Made by a program: the position numbers and the translations under genes
Notes under the pieces: model-generated
Seen by the model: only the letters and a program-made list of their open reading frames with translations
Told to the model about the DNA's origin: nothing
Database searches by the model: none
NCBI GenBank assembly: GCA_020052935.1
Contig: JAGVOD010000015.1
Coordinates: 1-33,045 of the forward strand
From: an archaeon
Lineage (GTDB): Archaea; Nanobdellota; Nanobdellia; Woesearchaeales; UBA11576
DNA: 33,045 nucleotides
Direction of reading: 5' to 3'
Shown: positions 7,114 through 15,488 of the stretch, piece by piece
Position numbering within the stretch: position 1 is the first letter of the stretch
Layout of the letters: each line of letters opens with the position of its first letter

Positions 7114-8172
7114 ATGATAAACGAAGAACACGAAAATAAAGAAGAAAACCAAGAAGGCTACCGCAGTTTCAAGCGGATGAGGCACTGCAACACGCTTGAC
7201 GATTACCCGCAGATAAAAGGATATGATTTCGAGCAGCCATTCGACTTCGACAGGTTCATAGCCTCGTTCGCCACGACAGGCATACAGGCCGCGGAGGTGG
7301 CGAAAGGCATCGACACGATAAACGCGATGATAGACGACCGCGCAAAGATATACCTGTCCATGACCTCCAACATAATCTCATCAGGGATGAGGGAGAACAT
7401 AACGTTCCTCGTAAAGCACAAGTTCGTCGACGTAATAGTCACGGCAGCAGGAGCAATTGAGGAGGACGTGCTAAAGACCATGAGGCCTTTCGTGGCAGGG
7501 TCATTCGACGTGCCAGGAAGGATGCTGTTCGAGCAGGGCGTAGGCAGGATAGGAAACATATTCGCGCCATTCGACAGGTACATCTACCTCGAGAACTTCA
7601 TGAAGCCATTCTTCGAGAAGATGTACACACTGCAGCAAGAGCGCGGAAGACCATTATCAGTCACGGAATTCACGCACGAGCTAGGACTTGCGGTAAATAA
7701 CGAAGAGTCATTCCTATACTGGGCTGCGAAGAACGACATACCTGTGTTCTGCCCGGCGCTGACAGACGGCTCTATAGGCGACCTGTTCTACTTCCTCAAG
7801 AAGAAGCATGACGACTTCTACATAGACATCGTAGAAGACACTAAGAAGATAATCAAACTAGTCCTCCATACAGAAAAGACAGGAGCGATAATCCTCGGCG
7901 GAGGATCAGCGAAACACTTCGTGCTGAACTCCAACATATTCAAAGACGGCCTGGACTATGCCGTGTATATCACGACAGCGCAGGAATTCGACGCATCAGA
8001 CTCTGGAGGGAACCCGCAGGAAGCCATCACGTGGGCAAAACTCAGGGTGAACTCTCTGAACGTAAAGATAAAATGCGAAGCGAGCGTCGTCTTTCCCCTG
8101 ATGGTCGCGGCGACATTCGCGAAGAGATACCATGAGATAAAGAAAACGACAAAAAAAGAACGCTTTGGCTAA
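7114..8172 (+). CDS. dys: Deoxyhypusine synthase
   Basis: A 352-residue cytosolic enzyme of the deoxyhypusine synthase family. It transfers the aminobutyl group of spermidine to one lysine of aIF5A, NAD-dependently, as the first step of hypusine formation. Seen are SNIISSGMRENI (NAD-binding region), VTAAGAIEEDV, CPALTDGSIGD, ILGGGSAKH, and near the C-terminus QEAITWAKLRV. In that last motif K309 matches the catalytic lysine that forms the enzyme-substrate imine, and EASVVFPLMVAATF follows. Length matches archaeal homologues. The start is ATG at 7114, with a GGTG Shine-Dalgarno element at about 7105-7108. The next gene downstream on the same strand is a polyamine-type decarboxylase, which could supply the precursor of the substrate. 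The aIF5A gene is not in the window. Confidence 0.95.
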   Translation: MINEEHENKEENQEGYRSFKRMRHCNTLDDYPQIKGYDFEQPFDFDRFIASFATTGIQAAEVAKGIDTINAMIDDRAKIYLSMTSNIISSGMRENITFLVKHKFVDVIVTAAGAIEEDVLKTMRPFVAGSFDVPGRMLFEQGVGRIGNIFAPFDRYIYLENFMKPFFEKMYTLQQERGRPLSVTEFTHELGLAVNNEESFLYWAAKNDIPVFCPALTDGSIGDLFYFLKKKHDDFYIDIVEDTKKIIKLVLHTEKTGAIILGGGSAKHFVLNSNIFKDGLDYAVYITTAQEFDASDSGGNPQEAITWAKLRVNSLNVKIKCEASVVFPLMVAATFAKRYHEIKKTTKKERFG

Positions 8173-8213
8173 AAAACGGTTTAAATGCGCTTAAAACCCG
8201 CATAAACAGAACC

Positions 8214-8221
8214 TTTAAATA
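8214..8221 (+). promoter_or_regulatory. Promoter of the PLP decarboxylase gene
   Basis: TTTAAATA at 8214-8221 predicts initiation near 8243. The resulting leader of about 34 nt contains GGGAGGAG (about 8253-8260), which is further from the ATG at 8277 than usual for a Shine-Dalgarno site. Confidence 0.5.
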
Positions 8222-8276
8222 AGAGATTGCAGCGAAAGCGCATCTTATCATAAGGGAGGAGTGAGAACAAACAGAA

Positions 8277-9713
8277 ATGGACCACATCGCATTTTCAGGA
8301 CTGCGGAGCCAAGAAGTCCAAGCTTATTCTTATCTACGACCAAGATGGACATTCGCCAGCGTCCATGACGGCATACTGCACATAGAAGGAAAATCAGTAG
8401 AAGAAATCGCAAGAGAACATGGAACCCCATTCTACCTCCTTGTCGAAAATGAGATACGGACCAGGCTAAGGCGTTTCCAGGATGCATTCCCCTACACGCC
8501 ATTCCAGCCGCAATACGCCGTGAAGTGCAACTCAAACCCTGCAATCCTGAAGATCGTACGCGAAGAAGGGTTCGAAGCAGACGCCTCAAGCCTGGGAGAG
8601 ATAATGCTCGCGCTGAAATCCGGCTTCAAGCCAGAACAGATCATGCTCACAAACCAATACAAGTCCCCTGAGGAGCTATGCACAGCAATATCGCTCGGCA
8701 TCAAGGCGCTCGGGATAGACTCTATCGAGGACCTCGAGGACACGATAGACATCGCAGAACGCCTCAACAAGGAAGCGAACATATTCCTCAGGATCAATGC
8801 AAAGATAAGGCATGGTGAAGGATACGACACCACGCAACACCAATACGGAATACCCATCGACGCTGCAGAAGAGGCAATAATGAGAGCGACGAGGGAGAGA
8901 CACGTGAGGCTCGTCGGGCTACACTGGCACGGAGCCTACGTGCCAGACCCTGAAGTCTACTTCGAGGCGATGCGCAAGATAGTACCTCTCGCAGACCTCG
9001 CCAAGAAGGCAGGCAACCCGATAGAGTTCCTGGACTTCGGCGGAGGATTCCCCGCAGAATACGGCGAAGGAAAAGCATTCACTCCCGAAGACATGGGCAA
9101 GGAGTTCGCCAGCAGGCTAGAGAAGATGCTGGAAGAGACCGGACTCGAGACACCGACGCTGATATTCGAGCCAGGAAAGTTCATAGTCGCAAACGCAGGC
9201 ATGGCAGTGATAAGAGTGGTCAGCTTCAAGGACCTGGGAGACAACAAGCTCATAGTAACAGACGGAGGGACATACAACATGCTCCCCGACCCGCTGGTAT
9301 GGGACTGCCATTATGATGTCCTGCCCGCCAACAAGATGGACCAGCCGCCTGAAGTCAGATACTCTGCAATCAAAGGGAACACGTGCGACCACCTCGACGC
9401 CATAGCCAAAGACAGACTCCTCCCGCCGCTAAAAAGAGGCGACCTGCTTGTCGTGACAGACTGCGGAGCATACAGCAATGTACTGGCATCAAACTTCAAC
9501 TGCCGCAAAATGCCGAAGATGCTCATGATAAGAGGGGATGGAAAGATTGACGTGATAAGACGGCCAGAGACCTACGAAGAGATGTTCGCGGCAGAGCTCG
9601 ACACCGAAGAAAGAGAGGAAGACCAGATGGTCGCAGAGATGATATACGACGGCAACCAAAGAAGGACTGCAAGGAGACGTAGAAGAGCAGGAATCCAACT
9701 TCTCAAGTCATAA
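8277..9713 (+). CDS. Fold-III PLP decarboxylase (ornithine/lysine/diaminopimelate decarboxylase family)
   Basis: A 478-residue enzyme of the alanine-racemase-fold PLP decarboxylases. Seen are QYAVKCNSNP with K83 as PLP lysine, HWHGAYV, the phosphate-binding DFGGGFP, EPGKFIVANAG, and GNTCDHLD at 367-374. That last motif resembles the CD-x-LD form of ornithine decarboxylases rather than the CESGD form typical of diaminopimelate decarboxylase. DCGAYS follows. C370 is the equivalent of the catalytic cysteine from the neighbouring subunit. I therefore favour a polyamine-forming basic amino acid decarboxylase over lysine synthesis; this is inference from one motif plus the adjacent deoxyhypusine synthase. 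The C-terminus carries an Arg-rich tail (RRTARRRRRAG), and the first about 35 residues are extra. The ATG at 8277 is fixed by an in-frame stop at 8262. Confidence 0.85.
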   Translation: MDHIAFSGLRSQEVQAYSYLRPRWTFASVHDGILHIEGKSVEEIAREHGTPFYLLVENEIRTRLRRFQDAFPYTPFQPQYAVKCNSNPAILKIVREEGFEADASSLGEIMLALKSGFKPEQIMLTNQYKSPEELCTAISLGIKALGIDSIEDLEDTIDIAERLNKEANIFLRINAKIRHGEGYDTTQHQYGIPIDAAEEAIMRATRERHVRLVGLHWHGAYVPDPEVYFEAMRKIVPLADLAKKAGNPIEFLDFGGGFPAEYGEGKAFTPEDMGKEFASRLEKMLEETGLETPTLIFEPGKFIVANAGMAVIRVVSFKDLGDNKLIVTDGGTYNMLPDPLVWDCHYDVLPANKMDQPPEVRYSAIKGNTCDHLDAIAKDRLLPPLKRGDLLVVTDCGAYSNVLASNFNCRKMPKMLMIRGDGKIDVIRRPETYEEMFAAELDTEEREEDQMVAEMIYDGNQRRTARRRRRAGIQLLKS

Positions 9714-9716
9714 TGC

Positions 9717-10130
9717 TCAGATATCAAGGCTGACCCGGCATACATAGCCATCCTTTGTCTTCTTGAATTCGTACTGGTGATAAGTAACGGCCTTGACGAC
9801 AGTCTTGCCCTTGCTTTGGGAGACAGGCTCGCCATAGACAAATGCAGTGAGATGCGTATCGTCAATACGCGTTATCTTGAACTTAGAGAAGAACATACCC
9901 TCGATGTCGACAGCAGCGATAAGCGACTGCAGCCAGTTCACCATCAGGTCATCTATCGAATCCGCATTCACCTCGAGCTTCTTCTCATCCTTCGGAGCGA
10001 CAGACTCGACTCTGCACATGACAAAGAACAATGCTTCAGCAGCGTTAGAGAACACTTCCTTCAGGTCCTTGCCATACGCCTCGAACATCACGTCAGAGGT
10101 TATCCCTTCGATGAATTTGTATTTCTGCAT
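9717..10130 (-). CDS. Archease (RtcB tRNA-ligase cofactor)
   Basis: A 137-residue protein of the archease family, which accelerates guanylylation and turnover of the RNA ligase RtcB in tRNA splicing. Family features seen are the N-terminal YKFIEGITSDVMFEAYGKDL with D13 as conserved metal-binding acid, FSNAAEALFFVM, DDLMVNWLQSLI, the GEPVSQSKGKTVVKAVTYH segment, and a C-terminal SLDI ending on the conserved Asp-Ile. The usual His of the 'EHTAD' motif is Gly here (EGITSD). It is separated by only 2 bp from the upstream small protein and is the last gene of a minus-strand cluster starting near 12121. An intron-bearing tRNA elsewhere in the window shows that splicing is needed here. Confidence 0.88.
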   Translation of the reverse strand: MQKYKFIEGITSDVMFEAYGKDLKEVFSNAAEALFFVMCRVESVAPKDEKKLEVNADSIDDLMVNWLQSLIAAVDIEGMFFSKFKITRIDDTHLTAFVYGEPVSQSKGKTVVKAVTYHQYEFKKTKDGYVCRVSLDI

Positions 10131-10132
10131 GT

Positions 10133-10474
10133 TCAGTAGAGTTGTATCCTGTCGTCATCAAGTATGTCCTGCGCACTGCTCTTCTTGCCGTCCTCTTCCA
10201 CCACAGCGAGCGTAGGCTGCGGAGCCTGCTGAGGGGAGTCAGAGAATATGGAGAACATCGATGGAGCGGACTGCTGGGACTGCGGCTCGGCGGGCTGGCT
10301 GGAACTGTCGCCGAACATGCCCATCATGCCGACAGAAGGTGAAGGGTCATCGAAGATGTTGCGTGACTTGATCACGACATTGCTAGACGCGGAGCTTGAA
10401 AGCGCCATGAGCATGTTAGCTAGATGACGCAACTCCTCCTTTGAATCAGACTTCGTATCGACCTCAATCCTCAT
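10133..10474 (-). CDS. Small conserved archaeal protein with disordered tail
   Basis: A 113-residue protein of unknown function. The first about 40 residues (MRIEVDTKSDSKEELRHLA...) are compact. The rest is low complexity, rich in Ser, Gln, Pro and Met, and ends acidic. I recall the N-terminal 'MRIExDTKxDSKEEL' form as recurrent in DPANN genomes, without a known role. A good Shine-Dalgarno element (GGTGAGG, about 10482-10488) lies before the ATG at 10474 and overlaps the end of the upstream pilin-like gene, so the two are probably coupled. The downstream archease starts 2 bp after its stop. Confidence 0.7.
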   Translation of the reverse strand: MRIEVDTKSDSKEELRHLANMLMALSSSASSNVVIKSRNIFDDPSPSVGMMGMFGDSSSQPAEPQSQQSAPSMFSIFSDSPQQAPQPTLAVVEEDGKKSSAQDILDDDRIQLY

Positions 10475-10487
10475 CTTTCCTCACCTT

Positions 10488-10865
10488 CTAACCCACAAAC
10501 CAATAATGAAGATAAACGACCTTGTACTGACTGGTCTCATTGGAAGTTATGAAAACAGTCTCGGTATAAATATCCTTTGCCCCTGTCGATGGAGGCGGCG
10601 CATTTATGGATATCCTGAAATCATAATTGTTAGGTATCAACGGGCTTATGAGGGACTCTGCGCAGGTCGCGTTATTGGCGTAGATGCACGCCCGGAAATC
10701 ATCACGCTGCTCCAGCGCAGGAAGGATATCAACCTGCGTCTTCAGAGGCTTGCCCGCAGCGCCCTTAAGAACGACAAAGACCACGAATATGAAAGTAAGG
10801 AAAAATGCGAAGAACGCCTCCAGCGTGAGCAGGTACGCCTTCCGGTTCTTTCTTCTGCTACGCAT
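10488..10865 (-). CDS. Single-pass, pilin-like membrane protein
   Basis: A protein of about 125 residues with a strongly basic N-terminus (MRSRRKNRKAYLLTLEAFF...) followed by one hydrophobic helix of about 22 residues and an extracytoplasmic domain of about 85 residues. That domain has two cysteines (CIYANNATC), which could form a disulfide. A basic stretch leading straight into a helix with a Glu near its start is the shape of archaeal type IV pilin-like proteins, but I see no clear class III peptidase site. I chose ATG at 10865 because GGGTG lies at the right distance; the longer frame starts with GTG at 10874. It lies 2 bp downstream of the larger membrane protein gene and is likely exported with it. 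Confidence 0.65.
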   Translation of the reverse strand: MRSRRKNRKAYLLTLEAFFAFFLTFIFVVFVVLKGAAGKPLKTQVDILPALEQRDDFRACIYANNATCAESLISPLIPNNYDFRISINAPPPSTGAKDIYTETVFITSNETSQYKVVYLHYWFVG

Positions 10866-10867
10866 CT

Positions 10868-12121
10868 TCACCACACCCTCAGCGTCAGCAAGACGCGCTG
10901 CTGCGAGTAATCCTTGCCCAGCATCATGCCCTCGATCCTTCTTGCATATACATCCTCTATGTCTGGCTGGGCGATGCCATACGACGCAGAGACATCATCA
11001 CCAGCCACAGTGATGTTGAAATCCCTCGCAACAGGATAATGGAATACCTGCTTCAGATAATCATAATTCCTGTTCTTGAGAAGAGAGACTTTCTCCGAAG
11101 ACACAGTAGTCAGTGTCTCTGTCACGCCGACAACCGGATGGAGAGGATAATTCAGCACAGACTCTGCTGGACCGGGATGGAGGGATATGAATAATGGGTA
11201 CTCGCGACCTGGAGAGACATCAAATTCAAGCCTGACAGAAGGATTGGTGTCGTTGGTGCAGAGCCTGAGCGTGATGTTGCGGTCGAACGCGACCATGATG
11301 CCTGAGTTAGCGTCGTAAAGGTCGAGGAAGCTTGCGGTGTAGTACTTGCAGGAAGGGGCGATGCTGTAACGCAGCTCGCCCTTATTGAGCTTGTCCATGT
11401 AGAAATAAGTATAGTTATACGCGGCGAACTCTATCGCGACAGAATGGTTCCTGAAGTCGTTGGATACCAGGTAATTGTACAATCTTGAGTTCTCTGAAAA
11501 GAAATACGACGAGAAATTGATGCCATCACCCTCCGTCTGATACTTCGCCAGGAAGGTATGGTTAGAGAAGACGCCATCGCCATCAAGCACAGTGTCATCG
11601 ACCTCTACTTTGAAGCCTGAAAGGCGCGTCTCGCCATCGAAATAGACCCTGTCCAAGAGGACATCATCAAAGAAGGCAGTGAAGTCACCCGACCTAGCCT
11701 GCTGCTCATCCGCGATGACAGGGCGCGGCGAAGACATCCTAAGAGCAGTGTGAGGATAATACATCTGCACATAACTTCGGTTTGCCATGTCTGCCAGGAA
11801 GAACATCTTTCCGCCATCTATTACGAAATAATCTGCAGAGTGGGCTATCTTCGACTCTGCCCAAGACTCTGTGAATGGGATGATGACCGGCTCGTACTGC
11901 TCTGAAGAGCCAGGGACAAACACCTTGATGCGATCGACATCCTGGAACAGCTCGTCACGGACACCATCATCAAGTATATCCAGCAGAACACCCATGTTTA
12001 TCGCAGGGTAGAGCATAGGCTTGACAAATATGAAGAACCAGGCAAGGTACATCAGGAAGACCGCGAGCGACATCGCCCAATCTACATGCGATAGAGCTTT
12101 CTTCGACCTCTTTTTGAACAT
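10868..12121 (-). CDS. Membrane-anchored surface protein
   Basis: About 417 residues: a basic N-terminus (MFKKRSKKALSHVDW), one hydrophobic anchor (AMSLAVFLMYLAWFFIF), then about 370 extracytoplasmic residues rich in beta-forming sequence with many N-x-S/T sites (NRS, NHT, NFS, NHS, NYT, NIT). This suggests a glycosylated surface or pilus-like protein. Function is not recognised. The longest frame begins at 12208, but ATG at 12121 is better. A TATA-like ATTTATTAA on the minus strand (12147-12155) lies about 30 nt upstream, and the extra 29 residues would overlap the TrmB gene. It heads a close cluster with the pilin-like protein, a small conserved protein and archease. Confidence 0.7.
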   Translation of the reverse strand: MFKKRSKKALSHVDWAMSLAVFLMYLAWFFIFVKPMLYPAINMGVLLDILDDGVRDELFQDVDRIKVFVPGSSEQYEPVIIPFTESWAESKIAHSADYFVIDGGKMFFLADMANRSYVQMYYPHTALRMSSPRPVIADEQQARSGDFTAFFDDVLLDRVYFDGETRLSGFKVEVDDTVLDGDGVFSNHTFLAKYQTEGDGINFSSYFFSENSRLYNYLVSNDFRNHSVAIEFAAYNYTYFYMDKLNKGELRYSIAPSCKYYTASFLDLYDANSGIMVAFDRNITLRLCTNDTNPSVRLEFDVSPGREYPLFISLHPGPAESVLNYPLHPVVGVTETLTTVSSEKVSLLKNRNYDYLKQVFHYPVARDFNITVAGDDVSASYGIAQPDIEDVYARRIEGMMLGKDYSQQRVLLTLRVW

Positions 12122-12186
12122 ATTATGAGAGAAATGGCCTGATTGGTTAATAAATGTTGCTGCAGGAATGAAACGAGGAGAGCGGC

Positions 12187-12933
12187 TCATCTTTTCGCAA
12201 TCCCCCACAGGTTATAGAAAAACGTCCTGAAAGACTGCGCTATCTCTGGATTCTTAACAGAGAGGCAAGAAGGCTCCTTACCGTATGTAAGTATGAGGAC
12301 GCAGTTTCCTAGGACATCAACGGCAGAAGGGGTTATCCCGTCAATCACCCGCACTTCGGTGTGCTTCATCTTCTTGAAAGTACTATAATACTCTGTGCTC
12401 CTATCCGAGAATATCGCTTTGCAGGCAATCTTCTTCGCAATCCTTTCCTTGTGCCACTTCTGCCAGGCGAGATTGTACTGTTTTTCTTTCCTTGAGACGA
12501 TGCCCATGGCGAGAACCTCATCTTCGGGAGTAAGCTCATGCAGCGCCTCGAAGATTGCTGTCTGGATTCCCTTGAACCCCTTAAACAAAGTCGTCTCGTA
12601 TTCCTTCTCGCCAGCCTTCTCGATGGCAAGCAACGCTGGCAGCTCTTTTTGCAACTCAGCTTCCTTCTCTCGGACTTCTCTCTCCTTCTCGTGCAGGTAA
12701 TCGGCAATGCGGTTCGGGGAAGCTGCTATGAAGTATTTTGTCTTCTCCTTGATGATGTAGCTCGCCAGGCCTTTTGATATCAGCTTGTTAAGGATCTCGT
12801 AGATCTTGCCGCTTGATATCTGGGCAGCCTCGACTATCTTACCTGTCGTCGTCTCCCCAAGCTTCAGAAGTGTCAGATAGACGGTTATCTCTCCCTTCGT
12901 GAGGCCTATCTCCTCGAGCAGCTTCTCATTCAT
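12187..12933 (-). CDS. TrmB-family transcriptional regulator
   Basis: A 248-residue regulator. Residues 1-75 form a winged helix (LTKGEITVYLTLLKLGETTTGKIVEAA) of the TrmB type. A coiled coil follows (about 80-108), then a PLD-like effector domain with KGFKGIQTAIFEAL and AMGIVSRKEKQYN; the domain ends at LWGIAKR. TrmB proteins sense sugars and control sugar transport or metabolism in archaea, but short versions without the sugar-binding domain are of unknown ligand. A TATA box (12956-12963) is centred 26 nt before the ATG, so the mRNA is leaderless. The adjacent membrane protein and the divergent orphan gene at 13059 are the nearest possible targets. Confidence 0.88.
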   Translation of the reverse strand: MNEKLLEEIGLTKGEITVYLTLLKLGETTTGKIVEAAQISSGKIYEILNKLISKGLASYIIKEKTKYFIAASPNRIADYLHEKEREVREKEAELQKELPALLAIEKAGEKEYETTLFKGFKGIQTAIFEALHELTPEDEVLAMGIVSRKEKQYNLAWQKWHKERIAKKIACKAIFSDRSTEYYSTFKKMKHTEVRVIDGITPSAVDVLGNCVLILTYGKEPSCLSVKNPEIAQSFRTFFYNLWGIAKR

Positions 12934-12955
12934 ACGGCGAGGAAGGATTATCAGG

Positions 12956-12963
12956 TATTTAAA
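12956..12963 (-). promoter_or_regulatory. TATA box of the TrmB-family gene
   Basis: TTTAAATA on the minus strand is centred 26.5 nt before the ATG at 12933. The divergent orphan gene has its own TATA box (TATATATAC, about 13000-13008), so both promoters share this 125-bp gap. Confidence 0.55.
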
Positions 12964-13058
12964 TTTTCCTTATTTACACCTCACCAGGTGGGAGAAAGAT
13001 TATATATACTACAGAAGTTATTTCCAACAAGTAGTTAACAGATACGGTGAGGGTGAAA

Positions 13059-14237
13059 ATGCAGAAAATAATCAGAAGCGAACTTGCGGACTATACCCAA
13101 GAAGAGATATTAGCAGTAGCGGAGGGGCTTTACGGATTCAAGAAAATCCGTGCCTATATGTTGGCGGGAAAAGACGATCGGGTATGTGAAACTGCAAATG
13201 AGGAATTAAGATATGCGGGAGTGAGTGGCGGAAGACATCCTGAAGTATGTTACCCATTTACTGAAGATAATTGGCCTGTGTTACGGGTGAAAAAAGAGTT
13301 CGATGAGCAAGGAATCCCATATAGTGCCGAAGTTGTGCGGGAATCGCTCAAGAAATCCAGGCTATCGCCTTATGCGGATGACCATCCTGTCGATGTCGAA
13401 ACCGTAAAGACAATAGATTCTGTATTGGCAGAGAACGGCCTTGATGAGCAAGAGCGGAATGATTTCTTTGTGAGAGCAAGGGAAGATGCTCGTAAAAGGG
13501 GGGGAGTAGAAACTTTTGGTTTCTGGTATCATAGAAAGGAGACGATGTTCTCAATACTTGCAAAATATACCGGACTGCCGAGGAAGGAAGTTGTGGATGT
13601 GTACCTTGATGCTTTATTCAAAGATGGACATAGCTTTTTTTGGAGTGAGGCCCGTGACAAGTATAAACATCTTGAAGAGTTCTTGGACGCTGAAGGGATA
13701 CCTGTAGACGAGATTGTGCCAAGGGCTATCAAAGCATTAGACGACCTTCGTGATGACTCAGAGAGATTATGGCTAATGAATGGTATAAGTAGTATTGATG
13801 GGGTAGTTCTTCCAAAGACACTTGCCCTGGATTTAGTCACCAAATACATTGCAGAAGGACACCGGTTGAGCGAGGAGGATTACGACAACAAGGATTGCTA
13901 CCCTTTGCTTCACGGACTTAAAGATCACCCGAGAATAAGAAAGCTCCGCGAGAAACTTGTGCTGAGGCGGATAGAAGAGAGTGGTCCATATCCGGGGTTA
14001 ATAAGTACTGCAATCAATGAGTTTGGTCTGGATATCAAAACCAGCCCATTGAAAGAAGTTGTGGAAAAATCATTCAAGAAATGCTATGAAAGTACACGAC
14101 CGGATGAGTTGAGGCATTTTGTAAATGCCGCATACGAGTTGGATATGTTCCACGGGGTCGATCTCCTGCCAGCAAAGGAAAGACAGGCTCTCAGGAGAAA
14201 AGCCAGACTTATCGAAATATTAACATCAGATTGTTGA
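13059..14237 (+). CDS. Orphan cytosolic protein, unrecognised
   Basis: About 392 residues, charged and largely helical in appearance, without membrane segments, signal peptide or a catalytic motif I can name. Repeated short patterns of the type L-x-(K/E)-x-L with basic clusters suggest an alpha-helical repeat fold. The frame opens earlier with GTG at 13047, but GGTGAGG (about 13046-13052) is a Shine-Dalgarno site that places the start at ATG 13059. A TATA box at about 13000-13008 predicts a leader near 28 nt. Codon choice is more mixed (more TTG, GTA, CGG) than in adjacent housekeeping genes, which may mean later acquisition. It is flanked by a divergent TrmB regulator and a convergent radical SAM gene. 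Confidence 0.75.
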   Translation: MQKIIRSELADYTQEEILAVAEGLYGFKKIRAYMLAGKDDRVCETANEELRYAGVSGGRHPEVCYPFTEDNWPVLRVKKEFDEQGIPYSAEVVRESLKKSRLSPYADDHPVDVETVKTIDSVLAENGLDEQERNDFFVRAREDARKRGGVETFGFWYHRKETMFSILAKYTGLPRKEVVDVYLDALFKDGHSFFWSEARDKYKHLEEFLDAEGIPVDEIVPRAIKALDDLRDDSERLWLMNGISSIDGVVLPKTLALDLVTKYIAEGHRLSEEDYDNKDCYPLLHGLKDHPRIRKLREKLVLRRIEESGPYPGLISTAINEFGLDIKTSPLKEVVEKSFKKCYESTRPDELRHFVNAAYELDMFHGVDLLPAKERQALRRKARLIEILTSDC

Positions 14238-14290
14238 GAAGTTTGCAGTGTAACTGCTGGCGCAAAAAGTTTTGGGACCATAGAAAATTC

Positions 14291-15448
14291 TCAAACCCAC
14301 TCCAGCTCTACTATAAGCTCGTCCCAGGTCGGGTATTCTGTGACGATGGCAGGCTTGAGACCTGAGGACTTGATGTCCTTTGCGAGCTCTGAGACGACTT
14401 TTATGTTTGTCAGAAGACGCAGCTTATGTTCATCTATGAAAAGCAGTTCCTTGGGAACATCATAGATACGCATGAGATGGAACTTGAAGATGCTCAGCTT
14501 CTTCATCACTATGCCGCGCTGCTTCGGGTTCAACTCTGATAGCTTCTTCTCATAGCCGATTGATGGACAGAGATAAGGAAGGTATATCGCTCCTCTAGTA
14601 AGCATGCCGCTCTTCTCCACGATGTCAAATGGACGTTTTGTTTTCTTTGCGCGGCGCTGGATACGCTTACTTAACTGGACAGCATCTTTCAACTTTGCAG
14701 TGCAGTAATGCACAGAGTAAGAGAACCTGTTTTTCTGGGCGAACTTCAGAAGCTCCAATGCGAGCGACTCGGAGCCTTTGATACCGTATGACAGACTGTC
14801 CTTGGTCTTGAATCCCAACTTAGAGACCTTGCTTGCCTCTGCGTCAGAGACCTCTAGCTCGTTCAGGTTGAGGAACTTGATTTTATTATTCAGGAACTTG
14901 AGGAGTTTCTCTGTCTGCTTCTTCATGCCAGGGATGACTGGTATTTCGACACCGACATCCCACTTGAACTTGTTCGCTATGTTGATTCTCTGCCACAACT
15001 TGTCATCCTGAAGGTCTGCGTGGAAACGTATCTCATCAAGGCCTGCGACGTAAAGTAGTTTGAGGCGGTCTTCTGTCACCAAGTCAAAAGAGGTGTAGAG
15101 ATGGATGTGGAATGCTTTTCCGAAACGCTGCTTCAACGCGCGTATGTAAGCCACAGTGCGGTTAATCTTTACTAACGGGTCACCGCCTGTGAAGCCAGCG
15201 CCCTTGGAGCTACATAACTCTGCTTCCTTAAGGATGTCGTCGATGTTGCTCGTCGGCCACTCATTCGCGTAAGTGACATCATGCTGATGCTTCTTGTCAG
15301 AGATAGGACAATAGAAACAGTTTCTCGGGCAGAGGCCTGTGACAAATAAAACAGTCTTTTCACCCTTGACGCAGAGCTGGCAGCCTTTGGCGAGAGGGCC
15401 TAGCCTGTAAGAGAAGAAAGGGGTCTTTGTGATGCCCTGCTTTGCCAT
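14291..15448 (-). CDS. Radical SAM protein
   Basis: A 385-residue radical SAM enzyme. CPRNCFYC at residues 40-47 gives the CxxxCxxC ligands of the 4Fe-4S cluster. GGDPLV is the SAM-binding GGE-like motif, and an additional CQLC pair at 23-26 precedes the core. The N-terminus (GPLAKGCQLCVKGEKTVLFVTGLCPRNC) is typical of an archaeal group annotated as pyruvate formate-lyase activase-like, but no partner glycyl-radical enzyme is nearby. The C-terminal 120 residues after the barrel have no cysteine-rich auxiliary cluster that I can see. Reaction unknown; RNA or protein modification is plausible. A TATA-like TTAAAAAA (about 15471-15478) lies about 27 nt before the ATG. Confidence 0.85.
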   Translation of the reverse strand: MAKQGITKTPFFSYRLGPLAKGCQLCVKGEKTVLFVTGLCPRNCFYCPISDKKHQHDVTYANEWPTSNIDDILKEAELCSSKGAGFTGGDPLVKINRTVAYIRALKQRFGKAFHIHLYTSFDLVTEDRLKLLYVAGLDEIRFHADLQDDKLWQRINIANKFKWDVGVEIPVIPGMKKQTEKLLKFLNNKIKFLNLNELEVSDAEASKVSKLGFKTKDSLSYGIKGSESLALELLKFAQKNRFSYSVHYCTAKLKDAVQLSKRIQRRAKKTKRPFDIVEKSGMLTRGAIYLPYLCPSIGYEKKLSELNPKQRGIVMKKLSIFKFHLMRIYDVPKELLFIDEHKLRLLTNIKVVSELAKDIKSSGLKPAIVTEYPTWDELIVELEWV

Positions 15449-15488
15449 GGAAACGATGAAAACCTGCTTGTTTTTTAATCTTCCCTTA

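Noticed and set aside
6964-7185. 73-codon hydrophobic minus-strand frame in the divergent gap
   Set aside because: It overlaps the start of deoxyhypusine synthase and the promoter region; no ribosome site or conservation evidence.
12122-12208. N-terminal extension of the surface protein up to 12208
   Set aside because: It overlaps the TrmB gene, and a TATA box fits ATG 12121 instead; the hydrophobic anchor directly follows the shorter start.
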